A stretch of DNA of 7,196 nt from Planctomycetaceae bacterium (GTDB lineage Bacteria > Planctomycetota > Planctomycetia > Pirellulales > Thermoguttaceae), in contig DOMV01000339.1 in assembly GCA_003509805.1 (NCBI GenBank), positions 2,571 through 9,766 of the forward strand. The letters are read 5' to 3'. Made by a program: the position numbers and the translations under genes. Below, one piece after another: positions 5,801 through 7,196 of this stretch. A model generated the notes under the pieces. That model was not told the origin of the DNA and did no database searches. It worked only from the letters and a program-made list of their open reading frames with translations. Numbering within the stretch: the first letter of the stretch is position 1; the number at the start of each line of letters is the position of its first letter.

Positions 5801-7109
5801 ATGAACAGCACGATTATCGACATTAAAGCGCGTCAAATTCTCGACAGCCGCGGCAATCCGACCGTTGAAGCGGACGTCACCCTTGCGAACGGTTCTTTTG
5901 GCCGGGCCGCCGTTCCGAGCGGGGCAAGTACCGGCGTTCACGAAGCGCTCGAACTGCGTGACGGCGACCAATCGCTCTACCTCGGCAAAAGCGTCCTGAA
6001 GGCGGTCGCGAACGTCAATGACGAGATCGCCGACGAACTGACCGGATACGACGCCCTCGACCAAGCGCAGATCGATTACCGGATGATCGAATTGGACGGG
6101 ACGGATACGAAGAAAAATCTCGGCGCGAATGCGATTCTCGCCGTCTCCATGGCGACCGCGAAAGCCGCGGCTGATTATTGCGACCTCCCGTTTTACCGTT
6201 ATCTCGGCGGTGTCGGGGCGCGCATCCTGCCGGCGCCGATGATGAACATCATTAACGGCGGCGCCCATGCGGACAACAAGGTCGATGTCCAGGAATTCAT
6301 GGTCATGCCGCTCGGCTTCGGCAGCTTCACCGACGCGATTCGCTGCGGTTGCGAAGTGTTCCACGCCCTCAAGGGAGTGCTCAAGAAAAAGGGAATGTCG
6401 ACCAACGTCGGCGACGAAGGCGGGTTCGCCCCGGATCTTCAAAGCAATGAAGCGGCCCTGGAAGCGGTTTGCGAAGCCGTCGGCGCCGCCGGATACAAAC
6501 TCGGCGAACAGGTTTTCATCGCCATGGACGCCGCGAGCAGCGAATTCTACAAGGACGGCAAATACAATATCGACGGCAAGAAGCTCGGCAGCGCCGAAAT
6601 GGTCGACCTGCTCGACGCCTGGGTCGCGAAATATCCGATCGTTTCGATTGAAGACGGCATGTGCGGAAGACGACTGGGACGGCTGGAAACTGCTGACCGA
6701 AAAGCTCGGCAGGAAAATCCAACTCGTCGGCGACGATTTGTTCGTGACCAACACGAAACGGCTCCAGATGGGAATCGACAAGGGAATCGCGAACTCAATC
6801 CTTATCAAGGTCAACCAGATCGGGACCGTCACCGAAACGATCGAAGCGATTCAACTGGCTCACCGGAACGGATACACCTCGATTTCCTCGCACCGCAGCG
6901 GTGAAACCGAAGACGCGACGATTGCCGATCTTGCCGTCGCGCTCGGCACGGGCCAGATCAAAACCGGTTCCGCGTCCCGGACCGACCGGATGGCCAAATA
7001 CAACCAGTTGCTCCGCATCGAAGAACAACTCGGAGCCCATGCGATTTACGGCGGACCGCTTATGCCCTACGCGCGGTGTCAATGCAAGTGCGGCTGCGAT
7101 AAAAAATAA
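5801..7109 (+). CDS. eno: Enolase (phosphopyruvate hydratase), interrupted by a one-base frameshift near 6662
   Basis: Enolase converts 2-phosphoglycerate to phosphoenolpyruvate in glycolysis, in the cytosol. The start at 5801 gives the classic opening (IIDIKARQILDSRGNPTVE at 5-23). Residues 1-287 read normally through SIEDGM; the frame then shifts and continues as AEDDWDGWKLLTEKLG to the TAA ending at 7109. Removing one base gives 435 residues, a usual family length. Key residues in the corrected chain: His156, Glu165 and catalytic Glu206 (DEGGFAP); Mg ligands Asp243, Glu284 and Asp311 (GDDLFVTN); catalytic Lys336 (ILIKVNQIGT); SHRSGETED at 363-371; Lys387. Left uncorrected, the first frame runs on to 6904 as a 367-residue product with an unrelated tail, missing Asp311, Lys336, His364 and Lys387 and therefore inactive. 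Intact conservation on both sides points to a sequencing or assembly error, or a very recent mutation, rather than an old pseudogene. The C-terminus RCQCKCGCDKK, with four alternating cysteines, is unusual for enolase. No Shine-Dalgarno site precedes the start. Confidence 0.93.
6659..6668 (+). other. eno: Frameshift site in enolase
   Basis: The bases read ATG-T-GCG-GAA. Dropping T6662 restores Met-Ala-Glu-Asp-Asp-Trp, matching the family pattern after the SIEDG Mg-ligand motif. Dropping one G of 6665-6666 would also restore the frame, as Met-Cys-Glu-Asp-Asp-Trp. There is no homopolymer, slippery heptamer or nearby in-frame stop of the kind used for programmed +1 shifting. Confidence 0.9.
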
Positions 7110-7157
7110 CTCACAAAACCAACAAATCAAATGCCGGTGCCGGGCTTCAACCGTTCA

Positions 7158-7179
7158 GCCGGGCGGCGTAGCCGCCGGC
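7158..7179 (+). terminator. GC-rich hairpin after enolase (terminator or REP-like element)
   Basis: GCCGGGCGGC at 7158-7167 pairs with GCCGCCGGC at 7171-7179 across a GTA loop: nine GC pairs with one bulged G. It begins 48 bases after the enolase stop. No T-run follows, so it is either a factor-assisted terminator or transcript stabiliser, or one copy of a dispersed extragenic palindrome. Related GC-rich words (GCCGGTGCCGGGC) lie just upstream at 7132-7144. The window ends before context can decide. Confidence 0.5.
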
Positions 7180-7196
7180 GCATCAACACCGCGCCG

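Noticed and set aside
5652..5803. Plus-strand open frame through the 15-bp repeats from a GTG, overlapping the enolase ATG (ATGA)
   Set aside because: About 50 residues of low-complexity sequence, no ribosome binding site and no family resemblance; the overlap with the enolase start looks accidental.
6655..6670. Programmed +1 frameshifting in enolase
   Set aside because: No slippery run, no in-frame stop at the shift point and no known enolase precedent; an error or recent mutation is simpler.
5768..6832. 354-codon minus-strand open frame opposite enolase
   Set aside because: Same codon-aligned shadow effect; the plus strand is clearly enolase.
6267..7109. A separate 280-residue gene downstream of a truncated enolase
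   Set aside because: Its first 130 residues are out-of-frame Arg/Ser-rich sequence opposite conserved enolase; only the part after 6663 is enolase, so one frameshifted gene explains both pieces.

Overview
The window reads as bacterial chromosomal core/envelope DNA with four same-strand (+) genes and short intergenic gaps. Planctomycetota, or a relative in the PVC group, is the best guess. The support is the large secreted DUF11-repeat protein, the style of the N-anchored HlyD-type adaptor (residues ERGSVESASNIEVRCE), weak or absent Shine-Dalgarno sites before three of the four genes, and an enolase with the AEDDW variant. This is an inference from resemblance, not a search result. I see no phage, transposase, CRISPR, tRNA or rRNA signal.

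Layout: positions 1-258 hold an A/T-rich imperfect palindrome and a promoter/5' leader ending in a strong ribosome binding site. Positions 259-3366 encode a 1035-residue exported protein: signal peptide, about 450 residues of disordered Ser/Thr/Arg/Pro-rich sequence, four DUF11-like beta-sandwich repeats, and a Pro/Thr/Asn-rich tail with five perfect-length NNxS units. Positions 3404-3817 (GTG start) encode a complete YjbQ/UPF0047 protein. The 178-base gap at 3818-3995 is rich in hairpins, two of them mutually exclusive. Positions 3996-5567 encode a HlyD/MacA-type membrane-fusion adaptor with no transporter gene beside it. The 233-base gap at 5568-5800 carries four 15-bp tandem repeats and a candidate promoter. 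Positions 5801-7109 encode enolase, interrupted by a single-base frameshift near 6662; after correcting one base it is a full-length 435-residue enzyme with an unusual CxCxCxC tail. A GC-rich hairpin at 7158-7179 closes the window.

The genes do not form an obvious single pathway. Two are envelope proteins (DUF11 protein, adaptor) and two are soluble enzymes (YjbQ, enolase). Most gaps have their own candidate control elements, so these look like neighbouring transcription units rather than one tight operon; only the DUF11 gene and yjbQ (36-37 bases apart) are likely to be co-transcribed. I found no clear new multi-gene system. The items most worth a second look are the enolase frameshift and Cys tail, the 15-bp repeat whose minus strand reads as Cys-His-Gly pentapeptides, and the alternative hairpins before the adaptor.
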